A DNA stretch of 48,838 bases from an uncultured Negativibacillus sp. (GTDB lineage: Bacteria; Bacillota; Clostridia; Oscillospirales; Ruminococcaceae), in contig NZ_CALXIN010000009.1 in the NCBI RefSeq assembly GCF_944388365.1, positions 1 through 48,838 on the forward strand. Direction: 5' to 3'. The first letter of the stretch is position 1. The number at the start of each line of letters is the position of its first letter. The notes beneath the pieces were generated by a model. It was given only the letters and a program-made list of their open reading frames with translations. It made no database searches and had not been told where the DNA came from. The position numbers and the translations under genes were made by a program. Of the stretch, positions 6,153 to 14,400 are shown one piece after another.

Positions 6153-8117
6153 TTAACGTTTCTTTCCGCGAGGACGGGAAGAACGGGTATCGTTGGTCAG
6201 AACGCCGCCGCGCTCGACGACCGGTGTTCTGCGGGAAGGTTTGCCGCGGGAAGCAGAGCGGGTGTTTTTGGATGGGCGCTCCGATGTGCGTGCTGCCGGC
6301 TTGCGTCCATGGGTGCGGATATATTCGGCATCCGGTGTGACCAGGCAGTTTGGCCCGTTGCCAATCAGATCCTCACGGTGTGCGCGGATGAGCGCCTCGA
6401 TGACGCCGCGGCGATTTTCCGGCTTATAATATTGCAGCAGGGTGCGCTGGTAATATTTTTCCTCTGCGCTCTTGGGAACATACACCGGTTCCATCGTCTG
6501 TGGGTCCAGACCGGTATAGAACATACAGGTGGAGTTGGTGCCAGGGGTAGGATAGAAGTCCTGCACCTGTTCCGGACGCATGTGATGCTTTTTGAGGTAG
6601 AGCGCCAGCTCGACCGCATCGGCGATGGTACAGCCAGGATGGGAGGACATCAGATAAGGAACCAGATACTGTTCCTTGCCCGCCTTTTTGGTCTCCTCAT
6701 AGAATTTTTTGCAGAAGCGGTCGAAGTCCTGAATGTGCGGCTTGCCCATCTTGTCCAGAACGTGGTTGACACAGTGCTCCGGCGCCACCTTGAGCTGGCC
6801 GCTGATGTGATACTTCACCAGCTCCTGCATAAAGGTCGGGTTCGGGTCGGCAATCAGGTAGTCGTAGCGGATACCCGAACGGATGAATACCTTTTTGACT
6901 CCCTTGATGCGGCGCAGTTTGCGCAGCAGCTCGACATATTCCATGTGGTCGATGTCCATCTGTGGACAGGGTTTGGGTGCCAGACATTTGCGATTCTGAC
7001 ACAGGCCATATTTCAGCTGCTTTTTGCAGGAAGGGTAGCGGAAGTTGGCGGTCGGACCACCGACATCGTGGATGTATCCTTTAAAGCGTGGATTGCGGGT
7101 CATTTCCTCAGCTTCTGCGATAATGGATTCTTCGCTGCGGGAAACGATCTGCCGTCCCTGATGGAAGGTGATGGAGCAGAAGTTGCAGTTGCCAAAGCAG
7201 CCGCGGTTCTGCATGATAGAGAATTCGACCTCCTCGATCGCATCGACACCGCCCAGCTTTTCATAGGATGGGTGATAGGTGCGGGTGAAAGGAAGCTTGA
7301 ACACCTCGTCCAATTCCTCACGGGTGAGGGTTGGCATCGGTGGATTCTGCACCAGATATTCGGTGTCGGTCTGTTTCTGGACGATGATTTTGCCATAGAC
7401 AGCGTCCTGCCACTCGTTCTGAATCTGATGTGCCTTGGCATAGCTCTCCTTGTTTTCGCTCACCTTGCGGAAGGAAGCGCAGGAAACGCTCTCCTGCGGG
7501 ATTTCCTCCTGGGTGCAAAGATAGCAGGTGCCACGGATGTCGCGGATGGAATGAATATCCTTGCCGCTGGAAAGCTGTTCGGTCAGCTGCTGGATGACCT
7601 TTTCACCCATGCCATACAGCAGCATATCTGCCTGTGCATCCACCAAAATGGACGGACGCGCGGCGTCATCCCAGTAGTCGTAATGGGCAAAGCGGCGCAG
7701 CGAAGCCTCCAGACCGCCGATGACGATGGTGGAATCAGGGTACAGCTCACGCAGTTTGCGGGAATAGACGATGGTGGCGCGGTCAGGACGTCTGCCGGCC
7801 TTGCCGCCAGGGGTATAGGCGTCGTCGCTGCGCTTGCGTTTGGCAGCGGTGTAATGGGCGACCATCGAGTCGATGTTGCCGCCGGTGACCAGGAAGGCAT
7901 ATTTAGGCTGACCAAATTCCTGATAGTCGCGGTCGGACACCGGCTGAGAGATGATGCCGATGGAATAGCCCAGCGATTCGATGACGCGGGAGATGATGGC
8001 GGCACCGAAGCTGGGGTGATCGACATAGGCGTCGCCGATGATATAGACAAAGTCCAGCTGGTCCCATCCGCGCTGGAGGGCTTCAGCTTTGGTGATCGGA
8101 AGAAATTGGGTGTTCAT
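6153..8117 (-). CDS. ygiQ: YgiQ family radical SAM protein
   Basis: This 654-residue protein is of normal length for the family. The radical SAM cluster motif GCFGNCNFC (CxxxCxxC) lies at about 309-316, preceded by the YgiQ N-terminal domain with GGLEASLRRFAHYDYWDD. Further cysteines occur at CKKQLKYGLC and CLAPKPCPQ. The C-terminal tail is basic and Ser/Arg-rich, probably disordered. The reaction catalysed by the family is unknown. The ATG at 8117 follows an AAAGGAG site. The gene is first in a run with the MBL hydrolase and DUF3006 genes. Confidence 0.92.
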   Translation of the reverse strand: MNTQFLPITKAEALQRGWDQLDFVYIIGDAYVDHPSFGAAIISRVIESLGYSIGIISQPVSDRDYQEFGQPKYAFLVTGGNIDSMVAHYTAAKRKRSDDAYTPGGKAGRRPDRATIVYSRKLRELYPDSTIVIGGLEASLRRFAHYDYWDDAARPSILVDAQADMLLYGMGEKVIQQLTEQLSSGKDIHSIRDIRGTCYLCTQEEIPQESVSCASFRKVSENKESYAKAHQIQNEWQDAVYGKIIVQKQTDTEYLVQNPPMPTLTREELDEVFKLPFTRTYHPSYEKLGGVDAIEEVEFSIMQNRGCFGNCNFCSITFHQGRQIVSRSEESIIAEAEEMTRNPRFKGYIHDVGGPTANFRYPSCKKQLKYGLCQNRKCLAPKPCPQMDIDHMEYVELLRKLRRIKGVKKVFIRSGIRYDYLIADPNPTFMQELVKYHISGQLKVAPEHCVNHVLDKMGKPHIQDFDRFCKKFYEETKKAGKEQYLVPYLMSSHPGCTIADAVELALYLKKHHMRPEQVQDFYPTPGTNSTCMFYTGLDPQTMEPVYVPKSAEEKYYQRTLLQYYKPENRRGVIEALIRAHREDLIGNGPNCLVTPDAEYIRTHGRKPAARTSERPSKNTRSASRGKPSRRTPVVERGGVLTNDTRSSRPRGKKR

Positions 8118-8210
8118 GGTATACTCCTTTGAGAACAGACAGCATTTATACTTTCCGTTTGATTATAGCACAGCAGCGGCGTTCAGGTAAAGTTTGCAGC
8201 GCATAAAAAA

Positions 8211-8238
8211 ACCGGATGCAGATTGCTCTGCATCCGGT
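8211..8238 (-). terminator. Terminator of the rplJ-rplL operon
   Basis: A perfect 12-bp stem (8211-8222 with 8227-8238) has a 4-base loop. On the minus strand it is followed by a T-run at 8210-8205, 28 bases after the rplL stop. Confidence 0.92.
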
Positions 8239-8265
8239 AAACTGCAAACAGCAGCGAAAAAGAAC

Positions 8266-8637
8266 TTACTTGAGTTCGATTTCTGCGCCAGCTTCTTCCA
8301 GTTTTGCTTTGATTTCTTCAGCTTCAGCTTTGGAAGCGCCCTCTTTGATTGGTTTTGGACACTCGTCAACCAGAGCTTTTGCTTCTTTCAGGCCGAGACC
8401 AGTGATTTCTTTAACAACTTTGATAACGCCCATTTTGCTAGCGCCAGCGTTTTTGAGGATAACGTCAAACTCAGTTTTCTCCTCAGCAGCAGCAGCTGCT
8501 GGAGCAGCTGCAACAGCAACAGGAGCTGCAGCAGATACGCCAAATTCTTCTTCCAGTGCTTTTACGAGCTCAGCAAGCTCAAGAACAGTCAGTTCTTTAA
8601 CATTTTCAACAAATGCTAAAACTTTCTCAGAAGCCAT
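8266..8637 (-). CDS. rplL: 50S ribosomal protein L7/L12
   Basis: This is a 123-residue stalk protein of the large ribosomal subunit, which recruits translational GTPases. It shows the N-terminal dimer domain, the Ala-rich hinge ([18 protein letters not shown]) and the conserved C-terminal domain with [27 protein letters not shown] sequence. The ATG at 8637 follows GGAGGT. It is 99 bp downstream of rplJ. That gap holds a 7-bp perfect hairpin at 8710-8726 and a longer imperfect one near 8670-8703, which may adjust the L7/L12 to L10 ratio. Confidence 0.98.
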   Translation of the reverse strand: MASEKVLAFVENVKELTVLELAELVKALEEEFGVSAAAPVAVAAAPAAAAAEEKTEFDVILKNAGASKMGVIKVVKEITGLGLKEAKALVDECPKPIKEGASKAEAEEIKAKLEEAGAEIELK

Positions 8638-8736
8638 AATAGTACCTCCATAATTTTGAAAATAAATTGGTAGTGATGAGACCTCAACGTTTGTCAGGCC
8701 TCACAGGCAACGGACAGATTGTCCGTATCAAATGGA

Positions 8737-9285
8737 TTATTCAGCAGCAGGAGCCTCTTCAGCGGCAGCTGGAGCACCAGCCTCTTCCTCTTTCTTCTCA
8801 CCGATTGCTTTAATAGCAACAGCAAGGCCTCTGAGGTTGCCAGTAAGAACGCTGAGCAACATAGATACAAGACCTTCTTTGTTCGGCAGTTTAGCGAGAG
8901 TCTCGATTTCTGCTTTGTCCATTGGCTTGCCATCTGCAAAACCAGCTTTTACAGCGTAAGAAGTGTTTTTGTTATCTTCGATGTATTTGCAGATGATCTT
9001 TGCAGCGACGATTGGGTCCTCGTGAGAGATTGCGATCGCAGTGGTGTTTTCCAGAACGTTGGAAATCTCCTCATATGCGGTATCTTTCAGAGCCAGACGG
9101 AGCATGGTGTTTTTAACAACACGGTACTCTACGCCAGCCTCACGCAGCTCTTTACGAAGTTTGGTATCGTCAGCAACGTTGATGCCCTTGTAGTCAACCA
9201 GGACACCTGCAACAGCGGTGGAGAGCTTGTCTTTCAGCTCAGCAACGTACTGCTGCTTTTCGAGTAAAACCTTTTCGTTTGGCAA
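8737..9285 (-). CDS. rplJ: 50S ribosomal protein L10
   Basis: This 182-residue protein forms the base of the ribosomal stalk and binds 23S rRNA and L7/L12 dimers. The N-terminal domain MPNEKVLLEKQQYVAELKDKL and the segment YRVVKNTMLRLAL are typical. The start codon is a TTG at 9285 placed behind a strong AGGAGGTGA site, unusual for a highly expressed gene. The C-terminus ends in an Ala/Glu-rich extension. L10 normally represses its own operon through the leader just upstream. Confidence 0.97.
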   Translation of the reverse strand: MPNEKVLLEKQQYVAELKDKLSTAVAGVLVDYKGINVADDTKLRKELREAGVEYRVVKNTMLRLALKDTAYEEISNVLENTTAIAISHEDPIVAAKIICKYIEDNKNTSYAVKAGFADGKPMDKAEIETLAKLPNKEGLVSMLLSVLTGNLRGLAVAIKAIGEKKEEEAGAPAAAEEAPAAE

Positions 9286-9387
9286 ATCAGTTCACCTCCT
9301 GAAAGTTGTTTGCCGCAGACACAATGTCTGTGGCGCGGATTCGATGCAAAGCCGCCCTGGGAAAATTCCCAGAAAACCCGAAAACTT

Positions 9388-9537
9388 AAAAAAGCCCTTT
9401 TCTCTCGATGGAGACCACCGAGGCGAAAAGAGCAGATGAAAAGTCATAAAAATATGCTTTATCATCGTTTCCTCGGCAGGCTAACTTTAAGCAATGCTTG
9501 TTGCATTTGCACCTGCTGTCTATGGAATCATGACAGC
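9388..9537 (-). ncRNA. L10 leader (ribosomal protein autoregulatory RNA)
   Basis: Between the consensus promoter and rplJ the minus-strand RNA carries the L10-leader features: GACAGCAGGTGCA, later CTGCCGAGGAAA, and then an attenuator hairpin whose arms include TCTTTTCGCCTCGG and CGAGAGAAAAGGG followed by six T residues (plus positions 9388-9393). L10 or L10-L12 binding is known to favour termination. Downstream, two further perfect hairpins lie at 9312-9334 and 9357-9372 before the start codon. Confidence 0.85.
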
Positions 9538-9543
9538 TTTTTT

Positions 9544-9572
9544 ATTATAGCCAAGGAAAATGGGATTGTCAA
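9544..9572 (-). promoter_or_regulatory. Full-consensus sigma-A promoter of rplJ-rplL
   Basis: On the minus strand TTGACA (9567-9572), a 17-bp spacer and TATAAT (9544-9549) match the consensus perfectly, as expected for ribosomal genes. Confidence 0.93.
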
Positions 9573-9612
9573 GCCAAAAAACTGCTTTTTTTGGCCATCA
9601 TCAAAACTTTAT

Positions 9613-9640
9613 GGATTCTGCATAACCGAATGCAGAATCC
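9613..9640. terminator. Hairpin after the MATE gene, likely terminator
   Basis: A perfect 11-bp stem (GGATTCTGCAT with ATGCAGAATCC) has a 6-base loop and lies between the end of the MATE gene and the rplJ promoter. The T-tract on the minus strand is weak. Confidence 0.5.
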
Positions 9641-9675
9641 ACAGGCTTTTTGGCAGCAAAAAAGCGGTGATCCAA

Positions 9676-11013
9676 TCAGGCTTTGGAATAAAGTCCCTTG
9701 GTTTTCCATTTTCCGCTGTTCCAGCGCAGCTGCATCAACACGCCGCGCAGACATTCGTCCGCAGCAAAGGCAATCCAAATGCCTGGCAGTCCCAGTCCCA
9801 GCGGAACCGCCAGCAAGTAAGCGCCAAGTGTGGAGACAATCCACATGGAGAAGATAGCGACCACCGAAGGAAAGATGGTGTCACCTGCACCGCGCAGTCC
9901 GTTGATGACAACAATATTGAAGGTGCGTCCCAGCTCCACGAACAGGTCGATGAAGAACAGCGAGGCACCGAGGCTGACGATGACAGGGTCCTGGGTAAAA
10001 ATCCGCATCAGTGGTTCGCGGACAAACAGTGCAGCGATGCTGATGCTCATGGCGATGACCAGCGACACCTTCAGCGAGTGCATGCAGACCCGATTAGCGG
10101 AATCGGTGTCCCGATTGCCGATGTGGTAGCCGACCAGAATCTGTGCGGCCTGCGCAATCGAGTTGGAGAATACATAAAAGAAGATAACAATGTTGGAAAA
10201 GTAGGTTTTGGCAATAAAGTCGTTGTCGGTGAGAAAATGGAAGATGATCGAGGTGACCACCAGCTGCGCAATATTATAGTTGATTGTTTCAAAGGCGGAT
10301 GGAATGCCCACCAGCAACAGCTTGCGGCTTTCCTCGTGTGGAAAGGGTTTGAGCAGCCGGAAGATGGAGAGGTCTTCCACGCTGTGAAACAGAATCCAGC
10401 ACAGAATACAGATGCCGGCAATGCGGGCAAGTGTGGTCGCGATGGCGACGCCGCGGACACCCAGCGAAGGAAAACCAAACAGTCCCAGCACAAAGACGGT
10501 ATCCAGCACGGCATTGAGAATGTTCATGATGGCGGTGACGTACATCGACGTTTTGGTATAACCGTGGCTGCGCAGAATGGCAGTGACCGAATTGAGGATG
10601 GCCTGTGTGAAGATAAAACCGCCGACAATCAGCAGATATTCTGAGCCATTTTCCAGAATCTGTCCCTGTGCACCCAGAAAGGCCAGCAGCGGATGATGAA
10701 ACAGTGCGATCAGTCCCGAGATCACCAGACCGATGATGGTGCTAAACAGCATGGAAAGTGCCGCGATCATCGAAGCAGTTTCCTGCTTGTCGGCGCCAAG
10801 GCTTTGAGAGATCAAAATAGCTGTCGCACCGGAGATGATGCTGAACACCAGGTTGCAGATCGAAACGACCTGGTTTGCAGCGCTGACCGCACTGGCGGCG
10901 ATGTCATTGTAACGGCTGAGCACCAGAATGTCGATAAATCCCAGCAGCATGAACAGCACGTTTTCAATGAAAATCGGCCAGGTCAGGCTCAGCAGATTCA
11001 TCCTTTTGTCCAT
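9676..11013 (-). CDS. MATE family efflux protein
   Basis: This 445-residue membrane protein has about 12 hydrophobic segments and two MATE repeats. It starts MDKRMNLLSLTWPIFIENVLFMLLGFIDILVLSRYND, typical of the MATE N-half, and has the ELGRTFNIVVINGLRGAGDTIFP segment in the C-half. MATE pumps export drugs or metabolites using Na+ or H+. The ATG at 11013 follows AGGAGG. It has its own promoter and is divergent from perR. The substrate cannot be told. Confidence 0.9.
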   Translation of the reverse strand: MDKRMNLLSLTWPIFIENVLFMLLGFIDILVLSRYNDIAASAVSAANQVVSICNLVFSIISGATAILISQSLGADKQETASMIAALSMLFSTIIGLVISGLIALFHHPLLAFLGAQGQILENGSEYLLIVGGFIFTQAILNSVTAILRSHGYTKTSMYVTAIMNILNAVLDTVFVLGLFGFPSLGVRGVAIATTLARIAGICILCWILFHSVEDLSIFRLLKPFPHEESRKLLLVGIPSAFETINYNIAQLVVTSIIFHFLTDNDFIAKTYFSNIVIFFYVFSNSIAQAAQILVGYHIGNRDTDSANRVCMHSLKVSLVIAMSISIAALFVREPLMRIFTQDPVIVSLGASLFFIDLFVELGRTFNIVVINGLRGAGDTIFPSVVAIFSMWIVSTLGAYLLAVPLGLGLPGIWIAFAADECLRGVLMQLRWNSGKWKTKGLYSKA

Positions 11014-11050
11014 AAAAAATCCTCCTGTATTACACAAAAATACCTGCATA

Positions 11051-11079
11051 AAGGTACAGCGAAAAAGGAGGCATGTCAA
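11051..11079 (-). promoter_or_regulatory. Promoter of the MATE gene with overlapping dyad
   Basis: On the minus strand TTGACA (11074-11079) and TACCTT (11051-11056) are 17 bp apart. A TACCT-N6-AGGTA inverted repeat overlaps the -10 box and could be a regulator site. Confidence 0.65.
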
Positions 11080-11194
11080 TCACTTTGCCGCGAAATTTTA
11101 AACTTCCTTCCTTTGTATAAAATTAGGAGGAACAGGGGAAAGTACGTTGTGAAATCAGTACAGAGATTGCGAAAAAAATCTGGCAGAAAAATGC

Positions 11195-11223
11195 TTGACA
11201 AAACAAAAGGGAGCTGATATACT
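11195..11223 (+). promoter_or_regulatory. Sigma-A promoter of perR-rubrerythrin
   Basis: TTGACA (11195-11200) and TATACT (11218-11223) are spaced by 17 bp. Confidence 0.88.
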
Positions 11224-11226
11224 ATG

Positions 11227-11251
11227 ATCAGTAACAATAATTATTACTGAT
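11227..11251 (+). promoter_or_regulatory. Per box overlapping the start of perR transcription
   Basis: The 15-mer TAACAATAATTATTA (11232-11246) matches the 7-1-7 Per box TTATAATnATTATAA at 11 of 14 fixed positions. It is centred in a wider dyad with arms ATCAGTAA and TTACTGAT. Its place just after the -10 box suggests autorepression by PerR. Confidence 0.75.
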
Positions 11252-11264
11252 AAGGAAGTGAGAG

Positions 11265-11660
11265 ATGGCAACAGTCAGAAGAAATTCCAAACAGAGGACG
11301 CTGGTATATGAGGCTGTATGCGCCTCTCATCAGCATCCAAATGCGGAGGAAGTGTATGAGGCTGTCCGACAGAAATTGCCGGAGATCAGCCTGGGAACGG
11401 TCTATCGAAACCTGAATCTGCTCGAAGAGATGGGAATGATTGTTCGCATCCAGACTTCGGGAGGCGCAGACCGTTTTGATGCAGACACGACTCCTCATCC
11501 ACACCTGATTTGTTCGGAATGCGGCAAAGTGGTTGATCTGGATTGCAGTATCGACCAGGAGGTGCAGCAGCTCAAACAGGCGTTGGAAAAAAGCGGCGCA
11601 AATGTTCAGAAGATCCAGCTTCGGATCTGGGGTTTGTGCGATCAGTGCAGTCAACATTAA
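11265..11660 (+). CDS. perR: Fur-family peroxide regulator PerR
   Basis: This 131-residue protein is a Fur-family repressor. The winged helix contains ISLGTVYRNLNLLEEMG. The regulatory metal site region reads RFDADTTPHPH, and the structural zinc site has CSEC and CDQC. The Asp in RFDAD matches PerR rather than Fur, where Glu is usual; this is an argument from family knowledge. PerR senses hydrogen peroxide by metal-catalysed oxidation of histidines. The ATG follows AAGGAAG. Rubrerythrin lies 46 bp downstream in the same orientation. Confidence 0.88.
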   Translation: MATVRRNSKQRTLVYEAVCASHQHPNAEEVYEAVRQKLPEISLGTVYRNLNLLEEMGMIVRIQTSGGADRFDADTTPHPHLICSECGKVVDLDCSIDQEVQQLKQALEKSGANVQKIQLRIWGLCDQCSQH

Positions 11661-11706
11661 AAATCCATATAAAAATTATTTTTAAGAAGAAAGGCGGAAA
11701 TTGGTT

Positions 11707-12243
11707 ATGAATTTGAAAGGTACAAAAACTGAAAAAAATCTGCAGGCAGCTTTTGCTGGTGAGTCCCAGGCAAGAAACAAATACACCTACTATGCTTCCA
11801 AAGCAAAAAAAGAAGGTTTTGAGCAGATCGCTGCAATCTTCACCGAAACTGCAAACAATGAAAAAGAGCATGCAAAAATCTGGTTCAAACTTCTCAATGA
11901 TGGCATCGGCAGCACTGTAGACAACCTCAAAGATGCAGCAGCTGGCGAGAACTATGAGTGGACCGATATGTACGCTACCTTCGCAAAGGAAGCAAGAGAA
12001 GAAGGTTTTGACCACATTGCATTCCTGTTCGAAGAAGTAGGCAAGATCGAGAAAGAGCACGAAGAGCGCTACAAACAGCTGTGCGAAAACATCGAGGCTG
12101 GCAAAGTGTTCAACCGTGAAGGCAAACAGGCTTGGATCTGCCGCAACTGCGGACACATCCACTTTGGCGAGGAAGCTCCAGAGGTTTGCCCAGTATGCGC
12201 TCATCCAAAAGCATACTTTGAGCTCAGAGCACAGAACTATTAA
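11707..12243 (+). CDS. rbr: Rubrerythrin
   Basis: This 178-residue protein reduces hydrogen peroxide in anaerobes. The N-terminal ferritin-like di-iron domain has the Glu ligands in [13 protein letters not shown] and [10 protein letters not shown], and a second helix pair with [13 protein letters not shown]. The C-terminal rubredoxin domain has CRNCG and CPVCAHP. The ATG at 11707 is preferred over the TTG at 11701 for Shine-Dalgarno spacing. It is co-transcribed with perR and ends before a strong terminator. Confidence 0.97.
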   Translation: MNLKGTKTEKNLQAAFAGESQARNKYTYYASKAKKEGFEQIAAIFTETANNEKEHAKIWFKLLNDGIGSTVDNLKDAAAGENYEWTDMYATFAKEAREEGFDHIAFLFEEVGKIEKEHEERYKQLCENIEAGKVFNREGKQAWICRNCGHIHFGEEAPEVCPVCAHPKAYFELRAQNY

Positions 12244-12266
12244 TCATTAGACAGCTACAATTCCCC

Positions 12267-12302
12267 AAAATCCCGTGCAGCGGATAAGCTGCACGGGATT
12301 TT
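12267..12302 (+). terminator. Terminator after rubrerythrin
   Basis: A perfect 15-bp stem (12267-12281 with 12288-12302) has a 6-base loop followed by T residues. Confidence 0.93.
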
Positions 12303-12508
12303 TGTGTGCTTGAAAGTGTGGAGCAGAGCGGAGAAAAAATTTTCCTGACGCTGTTTGGATGGAAATGGCAGGAAGGCAGGCGCAATCCTGTTTCAACGAG
12401 GAGCGGACAGGCAGACAGGGAAGGGCAGCAGCTTTGCAAAAGTTGGGTTTGGTGCATAGGATGAGAATGTCAGGCACAGGACAGCTGCCTGCGCCTTTTG
12501 ATATAAGG
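12303..12508. other. Intergenic stretch without a convincing gene
   Basis: This gap lies between two converging genes and their hairpins. A 74-codon plus-strand frame at 12359-12583 runs through the next terminator and into the opposite gene, has no clear ribosome site and no family features. I see no RNA gene here. Confidence 0.6.
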
Positions 12509-12540
12509 AAAGCGGCTAAGGAATTTTCCTTAGCCGCTTT
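12509..12540. terminator. Terminator-like hairpin after the DUF4015 gene
   Basis: A perfect 15-bp stem (AAAGCGGCTAAGGAA with its complement at 12526-12540) lies 14 bases after the DUF4015 stop. The minus-strand T-tract is short (CTTTCCTT). Confidence 0.75.
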
Positions 12541-12554
12541 GCGTTTGCTGCTAC

Positions 12555-13775
12555 TTATTGTCCCAGCGAGGGATCAACGATGATATAGCGATCGATACCG
12601 CTTTCCTGTGCACCAAGAACGCGGTTGGAAACTTCCTCTGCGCTCAGTCCGGTGCCGTCCAGAACAGCGATCAGTTGACAATCAGGCAGCTTCTGCTTGA
12701 TCGCAGCACTGGCAGTTTTGATGGTGTTATACGGGTTAGCCGATGGATCAGGGATGGAAACCTGATCAGTCTGAAGTCCGCTGCCAAAGACGCTCATGCG
12801 AAGATCAATGGCGGCGCTTTCGCCAGCCATGGCGGTAGTATCACCAAAGTACATGGCGGTGTTTCCACCAAGCATACTGGAGGCAGGCAGCATACAGCTG
12901 AGTTCCACACCTTTTGCAGCGGCGTAGTCCGCCATCTGTGCAGCATACTGCTGCAAGAATAGGTTCTTGTCGTCCGAAGCGTGGTCGCCGTAGTCGATCA
13001 TATCCAGTGAGTATCCCTCAGGGAACTGAACATCCTGTAAAATAATCATCTCAAAGCCGGCATTGCAGGCATCGTCCACAATCTTTTGAATATAGCTTTG
13101 TGCTTCGGTAGAGAATGGATTGAGCCAAGCCTTGCCGCCGTTGTTTGGATCATCGTCCACCCACAGGAAGTCGGAATCCATATAAAGGGTAGCGGCTGCC
13201 TTATTTGCCGATGGATAGAGATGGTCGCGGAAGGTGTGGATAGAAGCGACTGGTGTCAGTCCGGCATCCTTGATTTGGGTAACCACCGCATTCAGGTCGA
13301 TGGTTGTTGTCGAGGTCACCGCAGCATCGGTGGACTCGTTGTAAGCGATCGGGTAGATGACAGTGCCGTCGTCCGTCTTGAGGTCGAACATGATGCTGTC
13401 GTAACCGGTGGCTTTTGCATCCGCGATGGCAGCCGTGAGCAGCTGGTTGTCAAGCACGGTTGCAGTCGGCAGATAAGCGGTCATCGAAGCGGTTGCCTCC
13501 TGAACAGGCTCTTCGACAACAGGTGTCTGTTCCTCTTCCGGCTCCGATTCCGTCGCTTCTCCTTCATCGGTTTGCTGTGAGCTGCCGATGGTTGTTTCCT
13601 CCACCGGTCCGTTTTTACGCTGTTCCAGCCAGTCGCTGACAGGTCCGTATAATCCCCATCCAAGGCAGAACAGCACAGCAATGGCAGCAACGATGATGAA
13701 GATGCGCATCACGATGCTTCCAAAGGAGCGACGGTAAATATGTTTATGACGTTTGATTTTATAAGGTTTTCCCAT
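12555..13775 (-). CDS. DUF4015 glycoside-hydrolase-like surface protein
   Basis: This 406-residue protein has a basic cytoplasmic start (KPYKIKRHKHIYRRSFG), one membrane anchor at about 23-45, and a Glu/Thr/Pro-rich linker to about 95. The rest is a TIM-barrel-like domain of the DUF4015 type (putative glycoside hydrolase), with YDSIMFDLKTDDGTVIY, FRDHLYP, KAWLNPFSTEAQSYIQKIVDDACNAGF and VLDGTGLSAEEV. The substrate is unknown; cell-wall or exopolysaccharide glycans are possible. The ATG follows a GGAGGGG site, 28 bp after the rnfA-like gene, so it may be the last gene of that operon. Confidence 0.75.
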   Translation of the reverse strand: MGKPYKIKRHKHIYRRSFGSIVMRIFIIVAAIAVLFCLGWGLYGPVSDWLEQRKNGPVEETTIGSSQQTDEGEATESEPEEEQTPVVEEPVQEATASMTAYLPTATVLDNQLLTAAIADAKATGYDSIMFDLKTDDGTVIYPIAYNESTDAAVTSTTTIDLNAVVTQIKDAGLTPVASIHTFRDHLYPSANKAAATLYMDSDFLWVDDDPNNGGKAWLNPFSTEAQSYIQKIVDDACNAGFEMIILQDVQFPEGYSLDMIDYGDHASDDKNLFLQQYAAQMADYAAAKGVELSCMLPASSMLGGNTAMYFGDTTAMAGESAAIDLRMSVFGSGLQTDQVSIPDPSANPYNTIKTASAAIKQKLPDCQLIAVLDGTGLSAEEVSNRVLGAQESGIDRYIIVDPSLGQ

Positions 13776-13803
13776 AAAAACCCCTCCCTGAACAAAGCTG
13801 AAA

Positions 13804-14400
13804 TTACGCCGGAAGCTGGTTTCCGATCAGCCCGAACAGGGCCAGGGAAACGATTCCAAGATAGATCAAGGTGATTGGAAGGCCGCGAAATGTTTTTGGT
13901 GTATGCGACAGGGACATTTTCTGACGAATAGACCACATAATCAGCAGGGCAATGGTGAATCCAACGCCCGAACCGAAGCAATAACCAAAAAAGGAGAGAA
14001 ACTTGGTTCCGCTGCTCAGCCTTGCCGCAATTAAAAGTGTGCCCAAAGTGACGCAGTTGACACCGTAGAAGGGAAGAAATTTTTCCATTAAGGAAAAAAG
14101 TTTTGGTAAGAAGCGACGGATTCCAAAGTAAAATCCTAAGAAAACGGCTCCATTGAGGAGCAGAAAGCTCAGTGTCATGTATGGAACAAATGCAGCATGA
14201 CTCTTGAACAATCCGTTGAGGAAGTAAGCAGGGATGGAGGAGACAGTGACGATGCCGGTCAGCAATGCTCCGACAATCAAAGTCTGCTGAAAGGAGCGCT
14301 TTTTATAGAGGTTTGGAATATCAATAGCGCGGGTAAACAGAAGATTTTCCATCATCACTGCAGTCAGAAACGCGGAGAAAAATTCGGTAAGATAGATCAT
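13804..14400 (-). CDS. rnfA: RnfA/NqrE-like membrane subunit, divergent
   Basis: This 198-residue protein has six hydrophobic segments and aligns over its whole length with RnfA/NqrE. Examples are FLPFYGVNCVTLG for the usual FLPLITTNCAVLG, and SGVGFTIALLIMWSIRQKM for the second-half core. In known Rnf/Nqr, RnfA supplies two cysteines to a membrane [2Fe-2S] cluster. Here the second is kept (VNC) but the first, normally in GLCP, is replaced (RAIDIP). The start overlaps the rnfE-like stop by 4 bp (ATGA), implying coupled translation. No rnfB follows; a DUF4015 gene does. Confidence 0.75.
   Translation of the reverse strand: MIYLTEFFSAFLTAVMMENLLFTRAIDIPNLYKKRSFQQTLIVGALLTGIVTVSSIPAYFLNGLFKSHAAFVPYMTLSFLLLNGAVFLGFYFGIRRFLPKLFSLMEKFLPFYGVNCVTLGTLLIAARLSSGTKFLSFFGYCFGSGVGFTIALLIMWSIRQKMSLSHTPKTFRGLPITLIYLGIVSLALFGLIGNQLPA

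Noticed and set aside
11151..11217. Small basic frame starting GTG before perR
   Set aside because: It spans the -35 box and ends at the -10 box of the perR promoter; coding potential is low.
12359..12583. 74-codon plus-strand frame after rubrerythrin
   Set aside because: It runs through the 12509-12540 terminator hairpin into the opposite gene and shows no family features.
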